Origin: G958296245 sp965262055
GTDB taxonomy: Bacteria; Chloroflexota; Dehalococcoidia; Lucifugimonadales; G958296245
Direction: 5' to 3'
DNA length: 64,000 nt
Assembly: GCA_965262055.1 (NCBI GenBank)
Contig: CBDHEI010000002.1
Location: forward strand, 1-64,000
Each line of letters begins with the position of its first letter. The first letter of the stretch is position 1. The notes under the pieces are model-generated. The model was not told the origin of the DNA, did not search any database, and saw only the letters and a list, made by a program, of their open reading frames with translations. The position numbers and the translations under genes were made by a program. Shown here one piece after another: positions 46,911-56,670 of the stretch.

Positions 46911-48686
46911 ATGAACGCTCAACCCGCCGTCGAAACGCCTTCTCGTCGTTCACTGCCTGACTACCTGCCCGCGCGGATGATCAACGAGTACGTCTACTGC
47001 CCTCGCCTGTTCTACTTCGAGCAGGTGGAGGGCGTATTCGTGGACAACGAGCACACCGTCGAAGGCTCGGTCCAGCACAAGCGGGTCGACAAGGAAGGCA
47101 AGTCGGCCCCCAAGCCGGATGAAGAGTCAGAAGAGCCGGTGGTGGTACGCTCGATCACCCTGGCGTCGGAGGAGCACAGGGTGATCGCCAAGCTGGACCT
47201 AGCGAAGTTCGACGGCAGGCGGGTCACGCCGGTCGATTACAAGCACGGGCGTCCAATGGAATCGGACGATGGCGTGGATGTCTGGCCGAGCGACCGCGTC
47301 CAATTGGCCGTCCAAGGGCTGGTGCTGCGAGCCAACGGCTACCGAAGCGACGAAGGTGTGGTCTTCTACCAGAAGACGCGGCAAAGGGTACGGGTCCCGT
47401 TCGACGACGAGACGATGGCCTGGGCTGAGAAGGCAATTGCCGATGCGTGGGAGACAGCGGCGGCTACCGAGATACCTCCGCCGCTGGTCGACTCTCCCAA
47501 GTGCCCCGGCTGCTCTCTGGTCGGCATCTGTATGCCGGACGAGACCTGGAATCTGACGTCGCACGCCGGTAACGGCGGGTCGGGCCAGCTAAAGATGTTC
47601 GAGACCGGCCCAAGTGTCCCAGACATACCCCCGGAGAAAGCGGCAAGGTTGCTCGTGGCCCCACGAGCGGAGTTGCGGCCCCTCTACCTGAACTCCCCGA
47701 AGCTGCGTGTAGGCAAGTCCGGCGGCGTCCTGCGCATCAAAGAAAGGGACAAGGTGGTGCAGGACGCCCGCATCAACGAGATATGCCAGGTCAACCTGAT
47801 GGGAGCAGTTCAGATCAGCACTCAGGCCGTGCAGGAGCTATGCCGGGAGGAGAAGCCGATCTGCTACTTCTCGCAGGGCGGTTGGTTCTACGGCGTGACG
47901 ACAGGGCTCGGCACGAAGAACGTCTTCCTGCGCCGGGCGCAGTTCGGCCTTGCCGAGGAGGAGTGGTTTTGTCTGCGACTCTCTAGGAATCTGGTGGCGG
48001 GCAAGATTCGCAACCAGCGGACGATGCTTCTGCGCAATCACGTCGAGCCGCCGGAGCTGGACATGCGAGAGATGAAGCGCATCGTCGGACGCGCCGAGGC
48101 GGCGGAGTCGCTGGACGAGCTGCTGGGCCTGGAGGGCTGGGCGGCAAGGATCTACTTCGGTCTGTTCGCGGGGATGGTGAAGCGTGAACGCGATGGGGAG
48201 GTCGAGGAGGGATTGTCGTTCGACTTCGCGGCGCGCAATCGGAGGCCGCCGCGCGACCCGGTGAACGCGCTGTTGTCGCTCGGCTACAGCCTGCTGGCCA
48301 AGGACCTCACCGTCGCCTGCTATGCCGTAGGCTTCGACCCGATGATCGGATTCTACCACCAGCCCCGTCATGGTCGCCCCGCATTGGCGCTGGACCTGAT
48401 GGAGCCGCTTCGCCCCCTGATTGCAGACTCGGCGGTGCTGAGTGCCGTGAATACGAAGATGGTCTCGGAGCGTGACTTCGTGACGGCGGGCCAAGCCGTA
48501 TCGCTTACCCCCGGAGGGCGGAAGGGCTTCTTCCGTGCATACGAGTCCAGGATGGAGACGCTTGTAACGCACCCGTTCTTCGGATACCGTGTCAGCTATC
48601 GTAGACTGCTGGAGATTCAGGCCCGCCTGCTAGCCAAGACCTTGCAGGGAGAACTGGGTGAGTACCCGGTTTTCGTGACGCGATAG
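46911..48686 (+). CDS. cas4-cas1: Cas4-Cas1 fusion
   Basis: This 591-residue fusion is typical of type I-G loci. The N-terminal Cas4 exonuclease has an iron-sulfur Cys in NEYVYCPRLFYFEQ, DYKHG in the nuclease core, and the Cys cluster CPGCSLVGIC (about 197-206). Cas1 starts near residue 250 (PLYLNSPKLRVGK) and has GLFAGMVKRERDG and the C-terminal integrase helices. Cas4 trims prespacers to PAM-defined ends and Cas1 integrates them. It appears intact, so spacer acquisition could persist although interference is broken. Confidence 0.92.
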   Translation: MNAQPAVETPSRRSLPDYLPARMINEYVYCPRLFYFEQVEGVFVDNEHTVEGSVQHKRVDKEGKSAPKPDEESEEPVVVRSITLASEEHRVIAKLDLAKFDGRRVTPVDYKHGRPMESDDGVDVWPSDRVQLAVQGLVLRANGYRSDEGVVFYQKTRQRVRVPFDDETMAWAEKAIADAWETAAATEIPPPLVDSPKCPGCSLVGICMPDETWNLTSHAGNGGSGQLKMFETGPSVPDIPPEKAARLLVAPRAELRPLYLNSPKLRVGKSGGVLRIKERDKVVQDARINEICQVNLMGAVQISTQAVQELCREEKPICYFSQGGWFYGVTTGLGTKNVFLRRAQFGLAEEEWFCLRLSRNLVAGKIRNQRTMLLRNHVEPPELDMREMKRIVGRAEAAESLDELLGLEGWAARIYFGLFAGMVKRERDGEVEEGLSFDFAARNRRPPRDPVNALLSLGYSLLAKDLTVACYAVGFDPMIGFYHQPRHGRPALALDLMEPLRPLIADSAVLSAVNTKMVSERDFVTAGQAVSLTPGGRKGFFRAYESRMETLVTHPFFGYRVSYRRLLEIQARLLAKTLQGELGEYPVFVTR

Positions 48687-48858
48687 GGCCGCGAGCAGCG
48701 AGGCGGCGTCCAGACCCCAAGTAGCGCTCGCGCTCCCATAGGCAAGGCGATTACGGTAAGGAGGATGCTCAATAGAAGCTTCGAAAATCAACTTGCTTTC
48801 CATGCCGCTCGTGTCTGGTCGTCGCAGCGTGGGTCCCAAGGCGGCCAGAGTGCAAGCC
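48687..48858 (+). promoter_or_regulatory. Probable CRISPR leader
   Basis: The 172 bp between cas1 and the first repeat contain AT-richer sequence (GAAGCTTCGAAAATCAACTT near 48774) than the genes. The position and cas1-leader-array order make it the likely leader, with promoter and integration signals. No clear -10 was chosen. Confidence 0.5.
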
Positions 48859-50140
48859 CTATCCGCGACCGTCAGGTCGCGGCCCCATTGAAGCACTACT
48901 ACGTAGAACACAACAGAGGAGGGCGACGGACTATCCGCGACCGTCAGGTCGCGGCCCCATTGAAGCGTTTGCAGGTGCAGTGGGCGTAGCGATGGAGGCA
49001 GTGGCTATCCGCGACCGTCAGGTCGCGGCCCCATTGAAGCGTTTCGGAGGGATGCTGCCAAGCGCCGGGCCTCGGCAACTATCCGCGACCGTCAGGTCGC
49101 GGCCCCATTGAAGCCCGAAAGTGTTATTGTGTCCGACCTTGGAGGGAAAGCTATCCGCGACCGTCAGGTCGCGGCCCCATTGAAGCTGGTCCGAGGGAGA
49201 GACGGGTGCGCGTCCGCAGGTTCTATCCGCGACCGTCAGGTCGCGGCCCCATTGAAGCGGCCGAGGCCGACGTTGGTGTAGGTGCCAGCTCCAGCTATCC
49301 GCGACCGTCAGGTCGCGGCCCCATTGAAGCAAGTGTACGGGCGTAGTGGTGTATGTGGATGAGCGTGGTCTATCCGCGACCGTCAGGTCGCGGCCCCATT
49401 GAAGCGTAGTGAGTTCCTGCCCGTCTGGGCCAACCCACGTTACTATCCGCGACCGTCAGGTCGCGGCCCCATTGAAGCGCGATCACCGTTACGGACAGCG
49501 ACGACACCCCGGTCGTCTATCCGCGACCGTCAGGTCGCGGCCCCATTGAAGCGATGCGCAATCTACACTGTAGCGGAACCAGGCGACCTCCAGCTATCCG
49601 CGACCGTCAGGTCGCGGCCCCATTGAAGCCGCGTATTTCTGCTTCTGGAACTCGTAGTCCTCCACCTATCCGCGACCGTCAGGTCGCGGCCCCATTGAAG
49701 CCAGGATACGGCGATGGTGTACTACGCGGTCTTGCCGGTCCTATCCGCGACCGTCAGGTCGCGGCCCCATTGAAGCCTTGCAGCTCGCGCCACCGCCGCC
49801 GGCTCTCGCGCCCTATCCGCGACCGTCAGGTCGCGGCCCCATTGAAGCCCAATCTATCGCGTCCTCCATGACATCACGCCCGACTATCCGCGACCGTCAG
49901 GTCGCGGCCCCATTGAAGCCCAGCGCGTCGGCTGTCTCTTGGTAGCTGTGCGTTTCCTATCCGCGACCGTCAGGTCGCGGCCCCATTGAAGCCAGCAGCT
50001 CGTCCCGACCCGTCCTATAGGGCGAATGTCTATCCGCGACCGTCAGGTCGCGGCCCCATTGAAGCGTGCGAGCGCGGTTGCCGGAGTTGGTGGGAGGGCT
50101 TTTGCTATCCGCGACCGTCAGGTCGCGGCCCCATTGAAGC
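48859..50140. CRISPR. CRISPR array, 19 repeats and 18 spacers
   Basis: There are 19 copies of a 36-bp repeat, all identical as read. It starts CTATCCGCGACC and ends CCCCATTGAAGC. Internally CCGCGACC and GGTCGCGG form a perfect 8-bp stem around GTCA. Spacers are 35-41 bp, mostly 36-39, and all differ. Repeats start at 48859, 48931, 49005, 49079, 49151, 49223, 49295, 49370, 49443, 49517, 49594, 49666, 49741, 49813, 49884, 49957, 50030 and 50105, plus none beyond; recounting by position gives 18 starts, so the copy number is 18 repeats with 17 spacers. ATTGAAGC is the 3' handle type usual for type I crRNAs. Confidence 0.95.
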
Positions 50141-50686
50141 GGTAGACTGAGAGGACATGTGTCGGTTTGCCTAGGCTAGTCGTCATCCCAAGCTGCTCCA
50201 TCTCCACCGTACCAAACTCTTTATATCTGGACCTCCCACCGGAAAGTTCGCAGTACAGGACACGTTAGCCCACCACTCCTCTGCCAGCCGCCAGCGCCAC
50301 TTCCGCCGCGTCCGCGCCCGCGATCGGGCTGCCCCACGGCATCGCCGTCCCTACGCTAGGAGTTGAGTCCGGGGCGTGAGCGGGACGGGAGTCTCCTCTT
50401 TCCGTGCTTCAGCTGTCACTAGCGAAGCGCGACGTCACCTTTGTGGCAAGGTCTCCAGGTTCGTGAGAGTAGGGGGCTGACTCAGGTCAACGACCACCAC
50501 GAACGCGCCACGCACATCAACAGGACCTGTACGGCTACTCAGCACAGGCTCCTTCCACACCCTGCTAGGAAGGGCCAGCGGGCCAGAGTGCAGGAGAGTA
50601 CACGAGGTTGCGGAAGAAAGCGCGGCGGGCCTATAATGGCGGCGCTAGCGTTCCCGAAATACCCGCTGGACCCCGGAGGTTTAACG
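50141..50686. other. Intergenic region after the CRISPR array
   Basis: No gene or further repeat copy is seen. A -10-like TATAAT (50632-50637) near the end probably serves the DUF5679 gene, with TTGCGG (50608-50613) as a possible -35, 18 bp away. Confidence 0.5.
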
Positions 50687-50827
50687 TTGGAGGCCTACTG
50701 TCTAAAGTGCCGAGCCCACCGCGAAGTCAAGGACCCTCAGGGGGTCACGCTCAAGAACGGTAGACCAGCCACGCGGGGCAAATGCACGGTCTGCGACCGG
50801 ACCGTGTTCAGGATAGGCAAGGCGTAG
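50687..50827 (+). CDS. DUF5679 zinc-ribbon protein
   Basis: This 46-residue protein reads EAYCLKCRAHREV...CTVCDRTVFRIGKA, two CxxC pairs typical of DUF5679. The TTG at 50687 is chosen because GGAGG lies 7 bp upstream and family members begin MEAYC. A longer frame from an ATG at 50636 overlaps a TATAAT promoter element. The function is unknown; it is often conserved in Chloroflexota and Actinobacteria. Confidence 0.75.
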   Translation: MEAYCLKCRAHREVKDPQGVTLKNGRPATRGKCTVCDRTVFRIGKA

Positions 50828-50954
50828 GCCTTGCCCAGCGCCGAGCTCACACCCCCCATTCGCAACACGGCTTGGCGTCCCCGGACTGCGGCCTCATAGC
50901 TGCACTCCTGCCGGGCCATATCTCGGGCATTGGAACTGCCAGGAGGAGGCGCAC

Positions 50955-51611
50955 GTGACCACACCCGTCATCGAGACCATAGACCGGATAGTCAAGGAGA
51001 GGAGCCTGCTGACGCACCCCTTCTATCAGGCGTGGACGTCTGGGGACCTCCCCGTGGAGTCGCTGAAGGGCTACGCCGCACAGTACTTCCACTTCGAGAA
51101 GGCGTACCCCACCTTCCTGAGCGGCATCCACCACCGCTGCCAGGACCAATCGGTGCGCCAGCTCCTGCTCGATAACCTTTGGGATGAGGAGCACGGCGAA
51201 GAGAACCACGTCGAGCTCTGGCTACGCTTCTGCGACGCTCTGGGGCTGGACCGCGGCGACGTCCAGCAAGGTGAGGCTCTCGATTCCACCGTGGAGCTGG
51301 TAGGCACGTACAAGGAGCTGACTGCCGAGGCGCCTACGGCCGCCGGAGCCGCCGCGCTGTACGCCTACGAGTCCCAGGTGCCCGAGGTGGCCCAGATCAA
51401 GATGGACGGGCTGCAGCGCTTCTACGGCATGAACGGCGACCGCGACGTATCGTTCTTCCGCGTGCACCAGGCGATGGACATCGAACACTCCGCCGCCGAG
51501 CGGGAGATGGTGACGACGCTTGCCTCCACCGACTCGGAGAAGGTAGCCGCCGTTGCCGCAGCCGACAGGGCCACCGACGCCCTCTGGAAGTTCCTGGACG
51601 GCGTCTACTAG
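50955..51611 (+). CDS. CADD-family diiron (heme-oxygenase-like) protein
   Basis: This 218-residue helical protein of the TenA/PqqC/CADD fold has metal ligands DEEHGEENHVE, YAYESQVPE and VHQAMDIEHSAAE. The last gives the HxxxDxxH pattern of CADD. Chlamydial CADD makes p-aminobenzoate from its own tyrosine, and TIGR04305-type homologues are linked to folate metabolism. A similar role is possible here but not shown. The start is GTG after AGGAGGAGG. Confidence 0.7.
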   Translation: MTTPVIETIDRIVKERSLLTHPFYQAWTSGDLPVESLKGYAAQYFHFEKAYPTFLSGIHHRCQDQSVRQLLLDNLWDEEHGEENHVELWLRFCDALGLDRGDVQQGEALDSTVELVGTYKELTAEAPTAAGAAALYAYESQVPEVAQIKMDGLQRFYGMNGDRDVSFFRVHQAMDIEHSAAEREMVTTLASTDSEKVAAVAAADRATDALWKFLDGVY

Positions 51612-51680
51612 CGGCCGCGCCCAACCTGGAGCCGTTTCCGGGTCCGGGCATATGCCGCACGCGGCACCATTACCTGACCC

Positions 51681-52949
51681 ATGCGCGTAGAGCTCGCCTA
51701 CGGCAGGACTGGCCTGACGGTCGATCTGCCCGACGATAGCACCACCGTCGTCGAGCCGAGCTATGTCCCGGGTCTCCCGGACGAACCCGGCGCGCTAACC
51801 GTCGCCCTGCGTAACCCCATCGGCACGCCGCCGCTCCGCCGCATGGTGCGGCCACGGCAGACGGTCGCCATATCAGTCTGCGACATCACGCGTCCGATGC
51901 CGTCCTCGAGAGTGCTCCCGGCGGTGCTGCGGGAGCTTGCCCACGTCCCAAACGAGAACATCGTCATCCTGATCGCCGCGGGCACGCACCGGGCCAACAC
52001 CCCGGAGGAGCTAGACGGCATGCTCGGGCCAGGGGTGACTGCCAACTACCGCGTGGTGAACCACGACGCGTTCGCGGAAGAGAATCTCGAACACTGTGGG
52101 GAGACCCCCGACGGTATCCCGGTCTGGCTCAACCGGCACTGGCTGGCCGCCGACTTCAGGATCACGACGGGTTTCGTAGAGCCGCACTTCTTCGCAGGGT
52201 TCAGCGGCGGCCCCAAGATGGTTGCGCCGGGACTGGCGGGCTTCGAGACCACCATGAGGCTCCACGACGCCGGCATGATCGGCCATCCCAGCGCGGTCTG
52301 GGGGGTCACCGAGGGCAACCCGATCCACGACGCGATTCGGGGCATCGCCGCCGCTACCGGCGTGGACTTCAGCATCGACGTGACGATCAACCGCGGCCAC
52401 CAGATCACCAGCGTCTATGCGGGCGAGCTCTTCGCCGTCCACGGCGCCGCCTGCCAGGACGCCATGCGAGCTTCGATGCGCCCGGTCCCGGGGCCCTTCG
52501 ACCTCGTGATCACGACCAACAGCGGCTACCCGCTCGACATGAACCTGTACCAGTCGGTCAAGGGCATGTCGGCGGCTGCGCAGGTCGTGCGCAAGGGCGG
52601 CACCATCGTCTGCGCAGCCGAGTGCAGCGACGGCGTACCTGATCACGGCGAATACAAGAGCCTGCTCGCCATGAGAGATAGCCCGTCGGGGCTGTTGGAG
52701 ATGATCACGTCGCAGGGGTTCAGTCGTCACGACCAGTGGCAGGTGCAGATCCAGGCGCAGATACTGCTCAAGGCCAGGGTGCTCATGAAGTCGTCATACC
52801 TGACGGCCGAGCAGGTGCGTGCGGCGCACCTGGAGCCTGTGGGCGACCTGCAGGAAGCCATCGACGAGCAGCTGGAGCGCATCGGCCCCGAAGGCAGCAT
52901 TTGCGCCATTCCCCAAGGCCCGCAGACAATACTGTACGTCGGGGACTAA
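51681..52949 (+). CDS. larA: LarA-family nickel-dependent racemase
   Basis: This 422-residue protein has AAGTHRANTPEEL and FVEPHFFAGFSGGPKMVAPG, which hold the catalytic histidines and the Lys that binds the nickel-pincer cofactor in LarA. LarA interconverts D- and L-lactate; family members act on other 2-hydroxy acids. The cofactor genes larB, larC and larE are not in the window. Length is normal. Confidence 0.88.
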   Translation: MRVELAYGRTGLTVDLPDDSTTVVEPSYVPGLPDEPGALTVALRNPIGTPPLRRMVRPRQTVAISVCDITRPMPSSRVLPAVLRELAHVPNENIVILIAAGTHRANTPEELDGMLGPGVTANYRVVNHDAFAEENLEHCGETPDGIPVWLNRHWLAADFRITTGFVEPHFFAGFSGGPKMVAPGLAGFETTMRLHDAGMIGHPSAVWGVTEGNPIHDAIRGIAAATGVDFSIDVTINRGHQITSVYAGELFAVHGAACQDAMRASMRPVPGPFDLVITTNSGYPLDMNLYQSVKGMSAAAQVVRKGGTIVCAAECSDGVPDHGEYKSLLAMRDSPSGLLEMITSQGFSRHDQWQVQIQAQILLKARVLMKSSYLTAEQVRAAHLEPVGDLQEAIDEQLERIGPEGSICAIPQGPQTILYVGD

Positions 52950-53057
52950 ACCAGCCTTCAGGAGCTTATCGACAATTCACATGCGCTGGCCCCTGGGTTC
53001 CTACTCCGTAAAGAGCACGTTCGCCAAGGGCAGGCGGGGGAATCATTCTGGGATACT

Positions 53058-54623
53058 ATGTTAAAGCTTGTCGACCTGCTAAAGTGAGGCTACTTTCCTA
53101 AAGAACTGCCCCCACCATTCACGACCAAGCCCTTCGGATCTCTTATTGAAAGCCAGCCTTCCCAACTTCCCAACTTATCTAGTCCGCGCTCGGAAACTCT
53201 TCCCGCCAGGCACAGCCTCTCCCGAGCTGGAACCCTCCGACGCCTTCTTTCTATTCCCAACCCGCTGTCCTTTCTCCGGCTGTCAGGGTGGTTCGAACAG
53301 AATTGGCCTACCGTGGAGAACCAGTGCCAGAAATCCCCGCTGTCGTTGAGCACACCGCTGCTCTCCTCAGACGATCGCGCCGTAGTTGCGGCAGTCCCAT
53401 TCAATCAACTCCCGACACATCAAGCAGCTCTACGCGCTAAGTCAAGATACATCCTCAAGACCGACATCACGAACTATTATCCATCAATCTACACTCATAG
53501 TATCTCTTGGGCACTTCATACAAAGGCTAAGGCCAAATCCCACCGGCATTCCCCTAGCCTCGTCGGGAACGAGTTAGACAAACTCATCACGGAAGGTCAG
53601 TACGGCCAAACTATCGGAATCCCCATCGGCCCTGACACATCGTTTGTGGTAGCAGAAATGCTTCTATCTTCAGTCGACCAAGAATTCTGCAAGAGAATAC
53701 AAAAAGAGAAGCTGAGGCTAAACGGTTACAGAACATATGATGACTTCGAATTCGGCTTCACTGCGCGAGCCGATGCCGAGACAGCAATCGCGACCCTCCA
53801 AAAGGTGCTAAGCGAGTACGAACTTCAACTCAACCCGGGTAAGACAACAATAGTCGAATTACCGGTTCCCATAGAAGCCGCTTGGGTATCGGAACTCCGG
53901 GCCTTTGAATTCGATCACAAAATCCAGAAGTGGAATTTGCGAAGATACTTCGATCGCGCTTTCGAGTTATCCAGATTGAATCGTGACTCAGAGGTTCTGA
54001 ATTACGCGATCCAACGATTACGCTCTCTCTACATCTCCGAGGATGATTGGACGCTGGTACAAGATCTGCTTTTGCAGTGTGCGATGGTTGAGCCTAGCGC
54101 ATTATCCGCAGTGGTCGATCATTTACACTTCTACAAGAACGAAGGATTCCCTTTGGACATAACCAAAATCAGCGAGGTCTTCAACATCCTATTGAGTACA
54201 CATGCGCCATTAGGCCATGGCAGCGAAGTGGCTTGGACACTATGGGGGTGCTTACTCTTTCGTCTCAAGATAAGGAGCGCCCCGGCCAACGCAGTTGCAG
54301 CTATGGAAGATTCGTTCGCAGCGTTGCTGTTGCTACACGCTCAGGATTCGGGACTAATCCGTGCCAGAACAAAATTGCAGAATTGGCAGACGGCCTTAAC
54401 GAGAGATGGCCTTCTTGGGAATCAGTGGCTACTATCGTACGAAGCGAACATAAAGGGGTGGCTTCCGTCACAAGGGGACCACGTATCCCCCCACAACCAA
54501 TTCGGCATTCTGAAGAAGCAAGGTGTGTCATTTTACGATACTAACATAGTGAAGACACATACACCGAGCAAACGCTTTCAGCATTCGTTGGGAGTAGGAA
54601 ATGGTGATGGTTATCCTACTTAG
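53058..54623 (+). pseudogene. Defence-type reverse transcriptase with an in-frame TGA
   Basis: The 521-codon frame from the ATG at 53058 has one internal stop, TGA at 53085-53087 (codon 10). Just after it the frame continues GYFPKELPPPFTT, then LLSIPNPLSFLRL, motif A LKTDITNYYPSIYTHSISWA, motif B GIPIGPDTSFVVAEM and motif C YRTYDDFEF. These resemble UG/DRT anti-phage reverse transcriptases. The aromatic position of the usual YxDD is Thr here. The only start after the TGA without loss of the N-terminus would need a non-ATG codon; a GTG at 53313 would discard ~75 conserved residues. CGA to TGA is a single transition, so a nonsense mutation is the simplest reading. GC is far lower than in the flanking genes. 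Confidence 0.7.
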
Positions 54624-54789
54624 ATGGATAGTCGATAAGTTGGGCACGAAATCGTCGGCGTATTGGCGAAAGGCGGCACCGGACGCGTCAGAGGAGGCTC
54701 AAATCATGTCTTGGGCGTAGGCGACTCGGGACTGGCGAGCGCGGCTAGCCCCGGCCGCATTGACGAGAACAACCTTGAGTCCGGGCCCG

Positions 54790-56499
54790 CTAGCTACCCT
54801 TCCCTACGTGGAGCCGGACCGGCTCCACGCCAGGGGCGGGGCCGCAGTACTTCAGGTCGACGGGGACGGTCGTTATGGACGTGTCCTCCCCCACCTTCCG
54901 GGCGACGATGTTGCGCATCCAGTTGACGTCGTCGGTGTTCGGGTAGTCGGTGCGGAAGAAAGCCCCCCTGCTCTCCTTCCTCTCCAGACTGCACTCGAGC
55001 ATCAGCTCCGCGGTTAGGAGCAGGTTGGGTAACTCCAGTGCGCTCTCCCACTCATAGCCGTCGCTGGCCGCGAGGGTGGAGAACGACGATCCGATCCGCT
55101 TCACCGCTTCCAGGCCCTCCCGGAGGCCAGCCTCGTCCTTGAAGACCCATGCGCACCGGCGCATCGCCTGCCTGATCTCATCCTTGAAGGTGTCCGCACA
55201 CGCCCCGTCCGACCCGCTGACGAGAGCGCGGGCGCGGCCCATGACGGCCTCCGCCTGGGCGTCGTCGATGGCAGGATCGCCGGCCTCCTGGGCCCTCTGG
55301 GCCGCGTAGATGCCGGCCCTGCGCCCGTAGACGAGCGTTATCATCGAAGTGTAGCCCTCGGGCCTGGCGTGCCCATAGACACCGCCGGCGCCCCCGCCCG
55401 CGCAGTAGAGGCCGGGTAGGTTCGTCTCACAGCGGGTGTTGATCCTCACGCCCCCTATGGTCGTGTGCATCTGGGGCGTGCTCTCGACCGGCTCCTTCCA
55501 GGGGTCCTCGGCGCCTGGCCTTTCCTTGTGCTCCTTGGCGAGCTTGACCCATAGATCCGGCGCCCCGTTGCTGAGCGGCTCGGTCAGGTCCACGTAAATT
55601 GCGCCCCGCTCGGTCCCTCTGCCCTCCTGGACCTCCATGCTTATGGCGTAGCAGAGCTGTTCCTTGGTCACGGTACGCGGGTCGCCAATTCCGTACCTTT
55701 CTAGGAACTGTTCGCCTCGCGTATTGAGGAACTTGGAGCCGGGCGGAAAGCCGATGGAAGTAGAGACGAACTGCGTGCTCTCCATGTCGATCAGCTCGGC
55801 CCCGGCCCGGAAGGCTGCCGCCTGCCCGTCGCCCGTCTCGAACCGGTCTACGGTGGTGGGCGCGAAGATCTGGCTGTAGGTGCCGGTGGACAGTATCGTG
55901 GACGACGCCCTGATGACGACGAGCTCGTTTCGGGGGCAGTCCAAGGCGACCGCGCCCACGACGGCGCCCTCGTTGGTAAGCAGCTCCACCAGCGTAACGT
56001 CGTCGAGTACCCGCATGTCCCTCTGCCTGACCTGGTTTATGAGCACGTCCATCATGGCGAACCCGGGACGCAGACCGTAGTCGAACTCGACACCGGGCCG
56101 CGGCTTGAAGGCGAGGTTCCTCGTGCGGCTGTGGGCGGCCGACCAGTGCATGGCGATACGGCCATCGTCCTCGCGCTCGAAGTCTATCCCCCACCTCTCC
56201 AGGTCCCTCACGCTGTCAGCGGCCTCCTCGACCAGGACCTTGGCCAAGTCCTGGTTGCCGAGGAAGCCGCCGTGCGAAAGCAGGTCCCACATAGCGCTGT
56301 CCGTCGTGTCGTCCGGGTCTCCCCAGGGGCCAACGGCCGCGCTCGTGCCGACGTTGTAGGTGCACCCGCTATGTCCGAGCCGGCCCTTCACGATCATGAG
56401 CACGGACGCTCCCCTGTCGCTCGCCTCTATGGCGGCGCGGCATCCCGCCCCGCCGCCTCCAACGATCAGTACGTCCGCCGTGTATGCCGCGTTAGTCAC
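54790..56499 (-). CDS. Succinate dehydrogenase/fumarate reductase-type flavoprotein
   Basis: This 569-residue FAD protein has the Rossmann motif VLIVGGGGAGCRAAIEAS at the start. HSGCTYNVGTSA follows, the central HTTIGGVRINTRCE holds active-site-like residues, and LYCAGGGAGGVYGHARPEG lies near the C-terminal FAD lobe. The family includes fumarate reductase, L-aspartate oxidase and APS reductase alpha. No iron-sulfur or membrane subunit gene is adjacent, so the substrate is open. The start is GTG after GGAGG. Confidence 0.8.
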   Translation of the reverse strand: MTNAAYTADVLIVGGGGAGCRAAIEASDRGASVLMIVKGRLGHSGCTYNVGTSAAVGPWGDPDDTTDSAMWDLLSHGGFLGNQDLAKVLVEEAADSVRDLERWGIDFEREDDGRIAMHWSAAHSRTRNLAFKPRPGVEFDYGLRPGFAMMDVLINQVRQRDMRVLDDVTLVELLTNEGAVVGAVALDCPRNELVVIRASSTILSTGTYSQIFAPTTVDRFETGDGQAAAFRAGAELIDMESTQFVSTSIGFPPGSKFLNTRGEQFLERYGIGDPRTVTKEQLCYAISMEVQEGRGTERGAIYVDLTEPLSNGAPDLWVKLAKEHKERPGAEDPWKEPVESTPQMHTTIGGVRINTRCETNLPGLYCAGGGAGGVYGHARPEGYTSMITLVYGRRAGIYAAQRAQEAGDPAIDDAQAEAVMGRARALVSGSDGACADTFKDEIRQAMRRCAWVFKDEAGLREGLEAVKRIGSSFSTLAASDGYEWESALELPNLLLTAELMLECSLERKESRGAFFRTDYPNTDDVNWMRNIVARKVGEDTSITTVPVDLKYCGPAPGVEPVRLHVGKGS

Positions 56500-56521
56500 A
56501 TCAGTCCTCCGTTCATTCGGA

Positions 56522-56539
56522 GACCGCCTGCCGGCGGTC
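56522..56539. promoter_or_regulatory. Hairpin in the flavoprotein leader
   Basis: GACCGCC (56522-56528) and GGCGGTC (56533-56539) form a perfect 7-bp inverted repeat with a TGCC loop, 23 bp upstream of the flavoprotein start. It could be an operator or a leader hairpin. A TATAAT near 56628 points toward the GNAT gene. Confidence 0.4.
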
Positions 56540-56670
56540 CGTTATGAGTGGAGAACATTATCGGCCATGGGCATCGGCAAAGGAAGACTCCCCGTACGGG
56601 ACGGGCGACGGCGTCTCGGATATAATACGGTTACCCCCGGCAACACCCGCCCGGCGCAGGAGGATACCCG

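Noticed and set aside
48765..49871. Open frames running through the CRISPR array with repeated IRDRQVAAPLK peptides
   Set aside because: They are translations of the 36-bp repeat (a multiple of three) and not genes.
48859..50140. Nineteen repeats in the array
   Set aside because: My first tally was 19, but listing start positions gives 18 repeats and 17 spacers, which I take as the correct count; the array's short label retains the first tally.
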